A stretch of 64,000 nucleotides of DNA, taken from positions 1,260,308 to 1,324,307 of the forward strand of contig NZ_GG668576.1 of the NCBI RefSeq assembly GCF_000160755.1, read 5' to 3'. The notes under the pieces were generated by a model. That model was not told where the DNA came from, did not search any database, and saw only the letters and a list, made by a program, of their open reading frames with translations. Below are positions 51,579 to 60,099 of this stretch, piece after piece; positions within the stretch are counted from its first letter, which is position 1; each line of letters begins with the position of its first letter. Both the position numbers and the translations under genes were made by a program. The DNA comes from Proteus mirabilis ATCC 29906. Lineage in GTDB: Bacteria; Pseudomonadota; Gammaproteobacteria; Enterobacterales; Enterobacteriaceae.

Positions 51579-52433
51579 TTATTTTTTACGCGCAATTAAT
51601 GTCGCAAAATTAAGTTGAATACGATTACCATTAGCATCAGTTTTATGTAGATGCCCTGGATTTTCATTATATTTAATAATATCCCAGCCTTGGTAATAAT
51701 CCGCTAACTCACCTTGGCGCAAGAAGGTTTTGAAAGGAACTTCAGCAGATCCACTATTTGCTGTTTCAACAGGACAAACAATGACATTAATCCCCTCTGG
51801 ATTTGTACACTCCTGCATATTTTTAATAATATCTGCGATACGTTGACGCTGGCAAAACATCAAAACCACAGTAGAAATAATAATATCGTATTTCTCATTT
51901 AATGCTGCTTCATTTATATCATATAAGCCGCTTTTGATCGCTAAACCGGTTTTAGCTTTGACGGCTTCAATCGCATCAATATGAGCGGCATTAATATCTA
52001 ATGCGGTCACATCATAACCTTGTAATGCTAAATAGAAGCTATTACGACCACGCCCTGCGCCTAAATCAAGCACTTTACATGGGGTAGTCAATGTTGCCAT
52101 ATAACGCACTTCCGAATGAGGTAATGACAAATCATTTTCTTTAAAAAATTTATCTTCGGGAGTGCATAAAAAAGAGAGCTGGCAAAGTACATCATCACTC
52201 GCTTTATCGATTTTATGCCATTGCTGAGGTTGAATAAGCGGAGGCTGATTTTCGCTATCACACTCTAAGAACACTTGTTCTCCATCATCCTTAAATAGCA
52301 CAAATGTCATACTCCCTTGTAATATCCGCATTTGCGCATAAGTGCCTTCTTTTGTGTTATGACGCTCTAATAATGCTAAAGGGATCGCTGTTAAGTGCCA
52401 TTCAGGTAGCGTTTTATACGTAACAAGTTCCAT
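51579..52433 (-). CDS. tehB: Tellurite-resistance SAM methyltransferase TehB, cupin-fused form
   Basis: 284 residues. An N-terminal cupin-like TehB/DUF1971 domain (about 1-90; ILQGSMTFVLFKDDGEQVF, QPQQWHKI) is followed by a class I methyltransferase with SAM motif DLGAGRGRNS at 123-132 and acidic loop DINAAHIDAI. This long form resembles Haemophilus TehB; E. coli TehB lacks the N-terminal domain. No tehA is adjacent. A near-perfect NsrR box stands just upstream, so induction by nitric oxide is predicted. Confidence 0.92.
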   Translation of the reverse strand: MELVTYKTLPEWHLTAIPLALLERHNTKEGTYAQMRILQGSMTFVLFKDDGEQVFLECDSENQPPLIQPQQWHKIDKASDDVLCQLSFLCTPEDKFFKENDLSLPHSEVRYMATLTTPCKVLDLGAGRGRNSFYLALQGYDVTALDINAAHIDAIEAVKAKTGLAIKSGLYDINEAALNEKYDIIISTVVLMFCQRQRIADIIKNMQECTNPEGINVIVCPVETANSGSAEVPFKTFLRQGELADYYQGWDIIKYNENPGHLHKTDANGNRIQLNFATLIARKK

Positions 52434-52448
52434 AATTCAACCTCTATT

Positions 52449-52471
52449 AAGATGCATTTTAAATACATCTT
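52449..52471. promoter_or_regulatory. NsrR operator upstream of tehB
   Basis: 23-bp palindrome with arms AAGATGCATTT and AAATACATCTT, an essentially perfect match to the NsrR consensus, 16-38 bases upstream of the tehB start. In E. coli tehAB is in the NsrR regulon. Confidence 0.9.
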
Positions 52472-52514
52472 ATTGCAATCACTCTCTTAGGTAAAGGGTG
52501 ATTTTTGACATACA

Positions 52515-53684
52515 TTATTTTAAATATTTATTGATTAATAAATCAGTAACATCAGACGAATTAATAGATTCACCACAAAGGACTTTCATCATAATTTCTT
52601 TGCCTAACGAAGCTAAAGACAACAGCATATCTGGACGTAATCGACTTATTTTTTCTCTATTCTCATCTTTATTAATGATAGTGATTAATTTCGCTTGAAG
52701 GTCTGGACACTCTTGAATAGTTAATAAAATAAAGGTATTTTCCGCATCACTTTCAGATAACGTCGCCACCCAACTCGCTTGGCGAATATTTGCCGTTTGT
52801 AATGTTTTTACATTGGTTGGATCACCTTCAATAATATTGGCTTCTTTATCATACATGGCTTGCTTTTTATCCGAACAAATCGCAATAACCGGTTTACCTT
52901 GCTCTCTAAGCCCTTTCTCTAATTGTGCTGCCAACATTGAAGAGCCAATAATAATAAAATGATCATGCATTTTAGCGATCCTTTTCTTCACAATATCGCG
53001 AGTACCACGAGCCAAAAATCCCATCACATAAACAATAGAAGTCGTAAAAACAGTGATCCCCAAAATAACCACTGTTAGGGTAAACATTCTCGCATTACTT
53101 GAGATAGGAACGATATCGCCAAAACCAAGTGTTGTCATACAGACAATGGAAAAGTAGAAAGCATCCATTAACGTTGTGATATGTGGTTTAAATTCATCAC
53201 CAATATAGAGGCTGCCTAACATAGAGAAACTCAGTAGCGAAATCGTACAGATAAAAGCAACAAAACCGGCACTGGTTAAGCTATGATGAGGAAAAGCACG
53301 CCGGCTGATAACCAATACAATGGCTAATGCTAATGAAGTATAGGCTTGAGTACCAGCTTGGTGATAAACCGCGACATCTAAAAAAACGATCGTCACTAAT
53401 AATATTAATGAAACGCACCACGCAATCCGCGCCCCCATATACATAAAGAAAGAGAGCAAAATAAGTGCACTCGCTAACATCACTTTAGGAATATCAAGTA
53501 ATTTCAATATACCTAACGATTTTAGCCAGTCAGCAAAACCGTGTATTTCCCAATCAAGATAAACACCACGAGAAAGTAATATCGAGTAAATAATAAAAAG
53601 ACTATTCAAGATCAATAAGAAAGACATCATCTTTCTGCTAAAAGACGATGTCTCCATAAAATTAACGACTGCCGATAACTTCAT
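52515..53684 (-). CDS. Kch-like potassium channel with RCK domain
   Basis: 389 residues: six or so N-terminal hydrophobic segments (20-38, 66-85, 89-107, 114-127, 140-160, 196-222), a pore loop with filter TTLGFGD at 184-190, then a cytoplasmic RCK/TrkA-N domain (DHFIIIGSSMLAAQLEKGL, IEGDPTNVKTL). The filter departs from the canonical TVGYGD by Leu and Phe. Similar in plan to E. coli Kch. It follows the choloylglycine-hydrolase-family gene by 16 bp, so the two are probably cotranscribed. Confidence 0.87.
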   Translation of the reverse strand: MKLSAVVNFMETSSFSRKMMSFLLILNSLFIIYSILLSRGVYLDWEIHGFADWLKSLGILKLLDIPKVMLASALILLSFFMYMGARIAWCVSLILLVTIVFLDVAVYHQAGTQAYTSLALAIVLVISRRAFPHHSLTSAGFVAFICTISLLSFSMLGSLYIGDEFKPHITTLMDAFYFSIVCMTTLGFGDIVPISSNARMFTLTVVILGITVFTTSIVYVMGFLARGTRDIVKKRIAKMHDHFIIIGSSMLAAQLEKGLREQGKPVIAICSDKKQAMYDKEANIIEGDPTNVKTLQTANIRQASWVATLSESDAENTFILLTIQECPDLQAKLITIINKDENREKISRLRPDMLLSLASLGKEIMMKVLCGESINSSDVTDLLINKYLK

Positions 53685-53700
53685 TTTTATCTAATTTCTA

Positions 53701-54786
53701 TTAATTTTGTATTGGTATATTTTCTAACCCTTTAAATTTAAAAGGTTTCGCTGGCTTAAACTGAGAGCTTGCATCTCCTGAATAAATCGTTGACTGCTCT
53801 TGGCCTAACGCTAACATCATCACTTTTCCTGTTTCTTTTGAAAAATCAATTTGTTTCAAATCAACCCAAAAAGTATTTGGTGATAATGCAGATTCAAAAA
53901 AGTAGAGCTGATTTTTATGATCAGCGACAGTTCTCCAACGAGTCGATGATATTTCTGGAGATTCTACGGTACTTAATCCATAAGGCACCGAAACATTGCG
54001 GATCACCCCAAATACACTGGCAAGTGATTTTTTGCTCGATTGCGATTTAGGAATAGCATTAATATAAAAAGAGGCTCTTGCAAAACGATCCGATGCTCTA
54101 TTAGTACCCGGTAACATTACCGTACCACCAATCTGCTGCCAATAGCTATTTAATGCTAACTGTTCAGAAAATATAGGGGAGTTAGTCATCACTTGATATT
54201 TTCGGCTATGGTGGATCACCTGTTTACCATCAATATATTCAATAATTGCGCTATCACCAGAACTGTCAGACAATGATAAATGTAACGTTGCGACTCTATC
54301 CTGTCCGGGTACTTTGTCTGTTAAGACAATAAAAGGCTCATCTTTTAAAGCAGTTACCGCCTCTTCAACAGTAGCAAAATTATCTAATACATATTGTGCC
54401 CATGCAGAAATAGCCATTGCAGGCTTATCTTTGGAATAACTTGGGTAATCTGATTCAGCAAGCCATAATAAATTAGCCACTAATCCTTTTTCATTAATAC
54501 CATCAGTAGTAGAAATATCATAACCTGATGCAATCACACTACCATATTTTGATTGCCATTGAACTGAATTATCACCAGCCTCACCAGAACGTTGCATTCC
54601 TTGAGGGAATATCCATAAATTAGTACCAATTTCGTATTTCCAGTCCATAGAACGAGCGGTAATTATTTGGTTATTTTCACCTAAATAAACAACTCGGGTA
54701 CAAGCTTGCGCCGTAGTTATACTACTTAAAAAGGTACCTGAAATAATTAATGTACTTAATAAAGTATGTCGTAATTTTTTTAGCAT
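53701..54786 (-). CDS. Exported choloylglycine hydrolase / penicillin V acylase family protein
   Basis: Ntn-hydrolase of 361 residues. A signal peptide (MLKKLRHTLLSTLIISGTFL...) ends in TTAQA immediately before Cys29. Signal-peptidase cleavage there would make the nucleophilic Cys the new N-terminus (CTRVVYLG), removing the need for autoprocessing. ARSMDWKYEIG supplies the conserved Arg and Asp, and SDSSGDSAIIEYIDGK is typical. Substrate could be a bile-salt amide, N-acyl homoserine lactone or other linear amide; sequence alone cannot say. Periplasmic. Confidence 0.88.
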   Translation of the reverse strand: MLKKLRHTLLSTLIISGTFLSSITTAQACTRVVYLGENNQIITARSMDWKYEIGTNLWIFPQGMQRSGEAGDNSVQWQSKYGSVIASGYDISTTDGINEKGLVANLLWLAESDYPSYSKDKPAMAISAWAQYVLDNFATVEEAVTALKDEPFIVLTDKVPGQDRVATLHLSLSDSSGDSAIIEYIDGKQVIHHSRKYQVMTNSPIFSEQLALNSYWQQIGGTVMLPGTNRASDRFARASFYINAIPKSQSSKKSLASVFGVIRNVSVPYGLSTVESPEISSTRWRTVADHKNQLYFFESALSPNTFWVDLKQIDFSKETGKVMMLALGQEQSTIYSGDASSQFKPAKPFKFKGLENIPIQN

Positions 54787-54953
54787 AATTTTTCACCTTT
54801 AAATTATTAGATAAGCTTAATCTTATTTTCCTCATTTTGACCACTTTCTTATCACTTATAAAAAATAAACTCTCTAATAATTAATAACGATTTATCTATC
54901 TTACAGAAATTTTCTTAAGTAAGTATAAGACAAGTTACGTATCTTAAGTAAAA

Positions 54954-54982
54954 AAAAACTGATGCTAAAAGCATCAGTTTTT
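54954..54982 (-). terminator. yceJI terminator
   Basis: 13-bp stem AAAAACTGATGCT (54954-54966) / 54970-54982 with T runs outwards on both strands; about 50 bases past the yceI stop. Confidence 0.88.
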
Positions 54983-55031
54983 AATCTATTAGGTGATATC
55001 GCAAATTATTGCTTACCAATATTCGCTACGT

Positions 55032-55610
55032 TTAATTTTTTTTCACACCTTCAACAGAGATGATTAATTCTGCTTCTTGCGATTTTGGTCCTAAATCTGA
55101 TTTAAAGTTAAACTCTTTCAGATTAACTTTACCTGTTGCTTCAAAACCAGCGCGATACCCTTTCCACGGATCAGTACCTTCACCAATTAATTTTGCATTT
55201 AGTGAAATTGGTTTTGTAACGCCATTAAGTGTTAAATCACCCGTCACCGTATAATTTTCACCATCACGAGTCACTTTGGTTGAGACAAACTTAGCTTCAG
55301 GATATTTACTGACGTTAAAAAAATCAGCACTACGTAAGTGTTTGTCACGTTCAGCGTGATTAGTATCTAAACTACCCGTTTTAATCACAACATCGACTTT
55401 ATCTTTTGAAGGATCTTCTTTATCGTAAGTGAAGCTTCCATCAAAATCTTTAAATGTGCCGTATAACCAGCTATAACCTAAGTGTTGGATACGAAATTGC
55501 ACAAAAGCATGTTGCCCTTGTTTATCAATTTGATAATCAGCCGCTAATGCTGAACTAGCATTAAATAATAATGCACCTGCAGTTAAACTCAATAACGCCT
55601 TCTTAAACAT
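55032..55610 (-). CDS. yceI: Periplasmic YceI-family lipocalin-like protein
   Basis: 192 residues from ATG 55610 ([16 protein letters not shown]), with GGAGAG 7 bases upstream; the ATG four codons earlier overlaps that site. Signal peptide ends ALA|ADYQID. The mature protein follows E. coli YceI closely ([53 protein letters not shown]). The family binds isoprenoid chains in a lipocalin-like barrel. Cotranscribed with yceJ, 45 bp away. Confidence 0.94.
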   Translation of the reverse strand: MFKKALLSLTAGALLFNASSALAADYQIDKQGQHAFVQFRIQHLGYSWLYGTFKDFDGSFTYDKEDPSKDKVDVVIKTGSLDTNHAERDKHLRSADFFNVSKYPEAKFVSTKVTRDGENYTVTGDLTLNGVTKPISLNAKLIGEGTDPWKGYRAGFEATGKVNLKEFNFKSDLGPKSQEAELIISVEGVKKN

Positions 55611-55655
55611 TGTTCTCTCCATAATATTGTTATTAACAGGGTAATATAAATTTAA

Positions 55656-56210
55656 TTATTGTGTTTTTATGCCAAGCATACGTTTCAATGTAATATCTTT
55701 ATCTATAAAGTGATGTTTTAATGCACCCGCGGCATGTAATAGCGATAACACAACAACCGCCCAGGCTAAATAAAGATGTACATCACCGGCTAAATCAGCT
55801 TGTTCCCCTTCCCCTGTGAAAACAGCAGGTACTGAGAACCAATCGAATACAGATATTGGCTGACCATCAGCAGTAGAAATTAAATAGCCACTTATAATGA
55901 TGGCAAATAAAATTAGATATAACAGCATATGAGCCACATGGGCACTAATGCGAGTAAGTCGACTATAGCTGGATAATGCTGTTGGTGGAGGAGAAATCCA
56001 ACGCCAAATTGCTCGGAAAAGAAGAACAATAAATAGAATTATCCCTATACTTTTATGTATTTCAGGGGCTGAATGATACCAGCTATCGTAATAGCCTAAA
56101 TTTACCATCCACAATCCTAGGGCAAACATGCCATAGACGGTTAATGCTGTCCCCCAATGTAAAAGAAGCGACAAGTGCCCATAGCGAGTAGATGTATTCC
56201 GCCACTGCAT
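55656..56210 (-). CDS. yceJ: Cytochrome b561 YceJ
   Basis: 184 residues from ATG 56210 (MQWRNTSTRYGHLSLLLHW), with AGGA 7 bases upstream; matches the E. coli YceJ start. Four TM helices with paired His for two b hemes: H in LLLHWGTAL, HKSIG, HVAHMLLY and HAAGALKHHF. Probably transfers electrons across the inner membrane, as in the CybB family. First gene of yceJI. Confidence 0.94.
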   Translation of the reverse strand: MQWRNTSTRYGHLSLLLHWGTALTVYGMFALGLWMVNLGYYDSWYHSAPEIHKSIGIILFIVLLFRAIWRWISPPPTALSSYSRLTRISAHVAHMLLYLILFAIIISGYLISTADGQPISVFDWFSVPAVFTGEGEQADLAGDVHLYLAWAVVVLSLLHAAGALKHHFIDKDITLKRMLGIKTQ

Positions 56211-57286
56211 AATGATCCTCAATCGATATTTTATTAACAAGCCGTTAACTATATTAGTAGATTAAATATAAAATGTTAGTCTAAAATTCAACAAATTATT
56301 TGTTTATCTTTTTCAATAATAATCAATGAGTCATTATCGCTTATTAGTTGCCTTATTGATTAATTTATCAATATAATTATTGATTATAATATATACAAAA
56401 AACAGTATATAGGCGATTTATGTAACAGTAAAGTCGAAGGTGTAACAAAAAATTAACTTAATATTATTACTGTATTAATATTGTTACGATAAAAGAAAAG
56501 TAGCGAAATGAAATGAGAATAAATAGGCGAGTCAGTTAATTTTAATATCGAAAAAATTTACAAAGCTATATATGATTTACTTAACATCGCCTAAACTCAA
56601 GAATTAGAAAAAATGAGTCCAACCACAAAAATTAACAGCGGTAGTGTAAAAAAAACAGATAGCCAGCGCATTTCATGAATAATACCCCAAATAATTCCAA
56701 TAAAGCTAATAATAAAAATAACTGAAATAAGTTCAGAATAGTGTTCATGAAAATAACACATCAAGAAATAAAACCAAACATCCTCACTATCCATACAACA
56801 ATCTAAGCCTTCAAAATAATTTAAAATAAAGATAGCAATAAATTACTATTATTATCTAATAAGGCAAGTAACCTATTATAAATATTAGCCATTGCGCACA
56901 AAAACACTAATCTATTTTAAATTAGTAATAAACACCAACAAAACAACTTAAAATATGGTAATAAATTAAATTTAAAATGAATTAAAAAACACAATCACAA
57001 ATAAAAAATAGCCCACCATAAGACTTAAAATAATATAATGGGTTTTACTTTAGACTTGAAATAATTATTTCACCCAAAGTTAAACTCAAAAAAATAGTTT
57101 CACATTATGATAATAAACCATCTTACTTTTAACACGAATAGAGATTTTAACATTGAATAATTACCTTTAGGTTATTTATTTAATTAAAATTAACTCATGA
57201 TTTCATTTTAATAGTTATTAACTAAAAACATTCAATTTGACTTGAAAAAACACTACAATTGTAGCCGTATTTTTATTGAGGGCACT
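56211..57286. other. Long AT-rich gap between yceJ and the RpiR regulator
   Basis: Over 1 kb, very AT-rich. It contains one possible small membrane-protein ORF (56597-56794, listed separately). A 12-bp palindrome CTACAATTGTAG at 57253-57264, just before the regulator start, could be an operator. Nothing else was recognised. Confidence 0.5.
56597..56794 (-). CDS. Possible small two-helix membrane protein
   Basis: 65 codons: MDSEDVWFYFLMCYFHEHYS, then two hydrophobic stretches (LISVIFIISFIGIIWGII and WLSVFFTLPLLIFVVGLIF). Composition with Trp, His and charged loops looks protein-like. The only upstream purine block, GAAGG, is 13 bases from the ATG, too far for a good site. Family not recognised. 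Confidence 0.4.
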   Translation of the reverse strand: MDSEDVWFYFLMCYFHEHYSELISVIFIISFIGIIWGIIHEMRWLSVFFTLPLLIFVVGLIFSNS

Positions 57287-58111
57287 ATGTCTACTGCAAC
57301 AAATCTGAATGAACTACAGGAACAAGTTCGCTCCCGCTATAATGGATTAAGTAAAAGGCTACAGCAGGTTGCACATTATCTTTTGGATAATAAAAACAGT
57401 GTAGCATTTGATACAATCGCGATCCTTGCAGATAAAGCAAATGTTCCTCCATCAACATTAATCCGTTTTGCCAATGCATTTCATTTCAAAGGATTTAATG
57501 AAATGAAACTTTTATTTCAACGTCATTTAATGGGTGAAATGGATAATGAAAAATTAACCTATAAGCAGCAATACAAAAAGGAACCACCAAACTTAAATGA
57601 GCCAGATTATATTCTGCAAGAGTTTGCACAAGCCAATAGCCACGCTTTGCAACAGTTAGCTCATCAAACCCATAAGGATATGTTAAATAAAACTATACAA
57701 CTACTTGAGTATGCAGAAACTATCTATATAGGTGGTTTTCACCATTCTTTTAGTGCTGCGAGCTATTTTTTTCACGCGCTTTCTCATATCCCTTGTGAAA
57801 CCGTCTTTGTTAATTGCCTAGGGGGAATGTATAAAGAACAACTTAGGAATATTACACATAGAGATGTGCTGTTTGGCATCCATTTCCACCCTTATTCAGA
57901 AGAAATGCAAAAAATGTGTGAGATTGCTGCTTATAAAGAGGCTAAACAAATTATTGTAACAGATAGCCCCATAAGCCCATTAGCAAGTCTAAGTGATGTT
58001 TGTTTAACTGTAAAAGAAGCACAAATAAAAATGTTTCGTTCTCAAACCTCAACATTATGTTTACTACAAGCACTTTCAGTTGCATTCGCTTTTAGAAAAA
58101 AGAGCCATTAA
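57287..58111 (+). CDS. MurR/RpiR-family transcriptional regulator
   Basis: 274 residues from ATG 57287 with GAGGG 4 bases upstream. N-terminal HTH_6 domain (about 1-80: LSKRLQQVAHYLLDNKNSVAFDT, ADKANVPPSTLIRFANAFHFKGF) and a C-terminal SIS sugar-isomerase-like sensor (about 120-260: ETIYIGGFHHSFSAASYFF, IVTDSPISPLA). The family senses phosphosugars or related metabolites. The regulated genes are unknown; the downstream surface genes are candidates. Confidence 0.9.
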   Translation: MSTATNLNELQEQVRSRYNGLSKRLQQVAHYLLDNKNSVAFDTIAILADKANVPPSTLIRFANAFHFKGFNEMKLLFQRHLMGEMDNEKLTYKQQYKKEPPNLNEPDYILQEFAQANSHALQQLAHQTHKDMLNKTIQLLEYAETIYIGGFHHSFSAASYFFHALSHIPCETVFVNCLGGMYKEQLRNITHRDVLFGIHFHPYSEEMQKMCEIAAYKEAKQIIVTDSPISPLASLSDVCLTVKEAQIKMFRSQTSTLCLLQALSVAFAFRKKSH

Positions 58112-58121
58112 CATATTATTT

Positions 58122-58151
58122 AAAACTGCATCTTATATAAGGTGCGGTTTT
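58122..58151 (+). terminator. Terminator after the RpiR regulator
   Basis: Imperfect stem AAAACTGCATCTT / AAGGTGCGGTTTT with G-T pairs, about 10 bases after the stop. Confidence 0.65.
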
Positions 58152-58314
58152 ATTAAAAATAGAATAAATAATAATTAATAAAAATAAATTAAATAGCATG
58201 CTATATTAAACAAAATTAATTTTAAGAGTGATTTCATTTATTCTAGATTGTGATGAGAAAAAGAATCATTTAGCATTTATTGGCAACTCTGTTATCCATT
58301 ACAGGACGAATAAC

Positions 58315-59070
58315 ATGCTATTAAAAAAAATATTTTTAGTGTCTTTTTTATTCCCTACTCTCTCTTACGCTAATACCTTACCAACATCAAATATAGATAA
58401 TTCACTAACTCCCAACCATGATAATCTTGCCCGTTTTTCACTCGGTGACAATAGTCAAGCATCCGGCAGCGGTGCCACTGCTATAGGTATCAATAGCCAA
58501 GCCACCAATACTCGTTCGGTTGCTATTGGTTATGGTGCATTAGCCAATGAGGAAAATACGGTTTCATTTGGTAATAGTGAAGAGAAACAAACAGCACGAC
58601 TCACCAATGTCAGTGAAGGTAAAAATAATACTGATGCAGTCAATCTGGCACAAACAAAAGCACTACTTAGTAAAAATAAAAGGTTAACTGATAGCCAAAT
58701 AAATGTTTTTAGAAATCAAACTAATAATAACTTAAACACCATCAAAAAAACCATTCATGAGTTTGATGATTATTATCGAAGACGCCAAGCATCAATTACC
58801 GATGCAATTGAAGCACTTGATAAAAAAGTTATTTCATTAGAAAAAAAAGTCTATGCAGGTATTGCTTCCTCAATTGCCATGAGCAATATTCCTTATCTTA
58901 CTCATCATACTTTTAGTGGTGGCCTCGGTATTAGTAATTATCGTACTGGCATAGCACTTGCTGGAGGTATCCAATATCAGCCAAATAATGATATAGCATT
59001 TCGATTTAACTCATCAATTAATAGTGAACAAGAGCTTATTTTTGGCGGCGGATTAGCTTATGGCTGGTGA
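58315..59070 (+). CDS. Small YadA-type trimeric autotransporter adhesin
   Basis: 251 residues from ATG 58315 (AGGA 8 bases upstream). Signal peptide MLLKKIFLVSFLFPTLSYA; two or three YadA head repeats (ASGSGATAIGINSQA, TRSVAIGYGALA), neck LTNVSEGKNNTDAVNLAQ, a short coiled-coil stalk (about 130-190), and a C-terminal YadA membrane anchor (about 190-251; VYAGIASSIAMSN, FGGGLAYGW). Very short for the class. Proteus mirabilis AipA and TaaP are trimeric autotransporters; kinship to either is possible but not shown here. Confidence 0.88.
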   Translation: MLLKKIFLVSFLFPTLSYANTLPTSNIDNSLTPNHDNLARFSLGDNSQASGSGATAIGINSQATNTRSVAIGYGALANEENTVSFGNSEEKQTARLTNVSEGKNNTDAVNLAQTKALLSKNKRLTDSQINVFRNQTNNNLNTIKKTIHEFDDYYRRRQASITDAIEALDKKVISLEKKVYAGIASSIAMSNIPYLTHHTFSGGLGISNYRTGIALAGGIQYQPNNDIAFRFNSSINSEQELIFGGGLAYGW

Positions 59071-59279
59071 TCTTATTAATTAACCTCACCTCTTAATAAG
59101 AAAGTTTTTTATTATTTAAGCAGTAGTATCCTTATTGCTGCTTAACAATATTTTTCTAAATAAAATAAATGCATAACACTTATTAAAAAGATAAGCTTAT
59201 CTTCTGTTTTTATTCCCTTTTGTGATAGTGACATTTTTCCTATAATGACATAATTCTCCATGACTAAAAGAGACACAAC

Positions 59280-59768
59280 ATGAGTTATCCATTACGAAAA
59301 ATGACCTTCGCTGATATCAAAGCAGTGACTTCATTACTACAAGAAAACTCACAGTCACAGCAAGGTGGATTATATGGTGATTATCCACACGATAAAGTTG
59401 AAGCTATGTACCAAAGTAGTACCAATGCCATAGTCGCAACTGACCAAGAACAGATTATAGCGGTTGTTTTCAGCTTTCCGGTCAGTTCTTTTTCTCTTCC
59501 ACCTATTGCTCAAGAAATTAATCGACGTTTTCCTAGCCTTACATACAATAATTGGTTTTACGGTCCTGTATGTATTGATAAATCATACCGCGGAAAATCG
59601 CTATTAACCGAGCTTTACCAATATATTGGTGCGTTACAAGGTGGTCGCCCGATTGCATTTATTAATAGTGAAAACATCCGCTCGCTAAAAGCACATCAAA
59701 AATTAGGTATGAATATTGTTGAAAATTTTCAATTTCAAGGAAAAGCATGGTGGGTAATTAGTGGATAA
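59280..59768 (+). CDS. GNAT-family N-acetyltransferase
   Basis: 162 residues with a GNAT fold pattern: MTFADIKAVTSLL at the N-terminus, VCIDKSYRGKSLLTELYQYI (acetyl-CoA loop, RGKS variant of RGxG) in the middle, and AFINSENIRSLKAHQKLGM near the C-terminus. GAGACAC precedes the ATG. Substrate not deducible; monocistronic. Confidence 0.85.
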   Translation: MSYPLRKMTFADIKAVTSLLQENSQSQQGGLYGDYPHDKVEAMYQSSTNAIVATDQEQIIAVVFSFPVSSFSLPPIAQEINRRFPSLTYNNWFYGPVCIDKSYRGKSLLTELYQYIGALQGGRPIAFINSENIRSLKAHQKLGMNIVENFQFQGKAWWVISG

Positions 59769-60099
59769 TGAAAACAAATGAAAGAAAAAGTACGCATATG
59801 TATTCTTCAATGAGTTACGATATAGAACAGTGATAATGAGTATTATTTATAACAAAAATCAATTTATATATAAAATTAATTAAAAATCAATCAGTTATTA
59901 ATATTTCATAAATTAACTCATAATTATTAACAATATTTGAATCCGACTTTTCTCTATCAAATTGCTTACAATTTGACACCATTCTGTGATCTCTCCTTCA
60001 ATTCTAGATCTTTCGTTAACTTACTTTTTGATCTTACATAAAAGTATAAATAAGATAAATACCACCAATTCGAAAGCAAACGTAAAATAGGAGGAAGCA
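59769..60099. other. Promoter region of the sulfatase gene
   Basis: 330 bases, no gene. Contains a palindrome with 8-base arms, TCAAATTG-CTTA-CAATTTGA, at 59957-59976, which could bind a dimeric regulator about 125 bases upstream of the sulfatase start. Confidence 0.45.

Noticed and set aside
52477-52506. Hairpin with T run between tehB and the Kch-like gene
   Set aside because: Stem is only 6 bp with a long loop and faces the wrong way for both neighbouring minus-strand genes.
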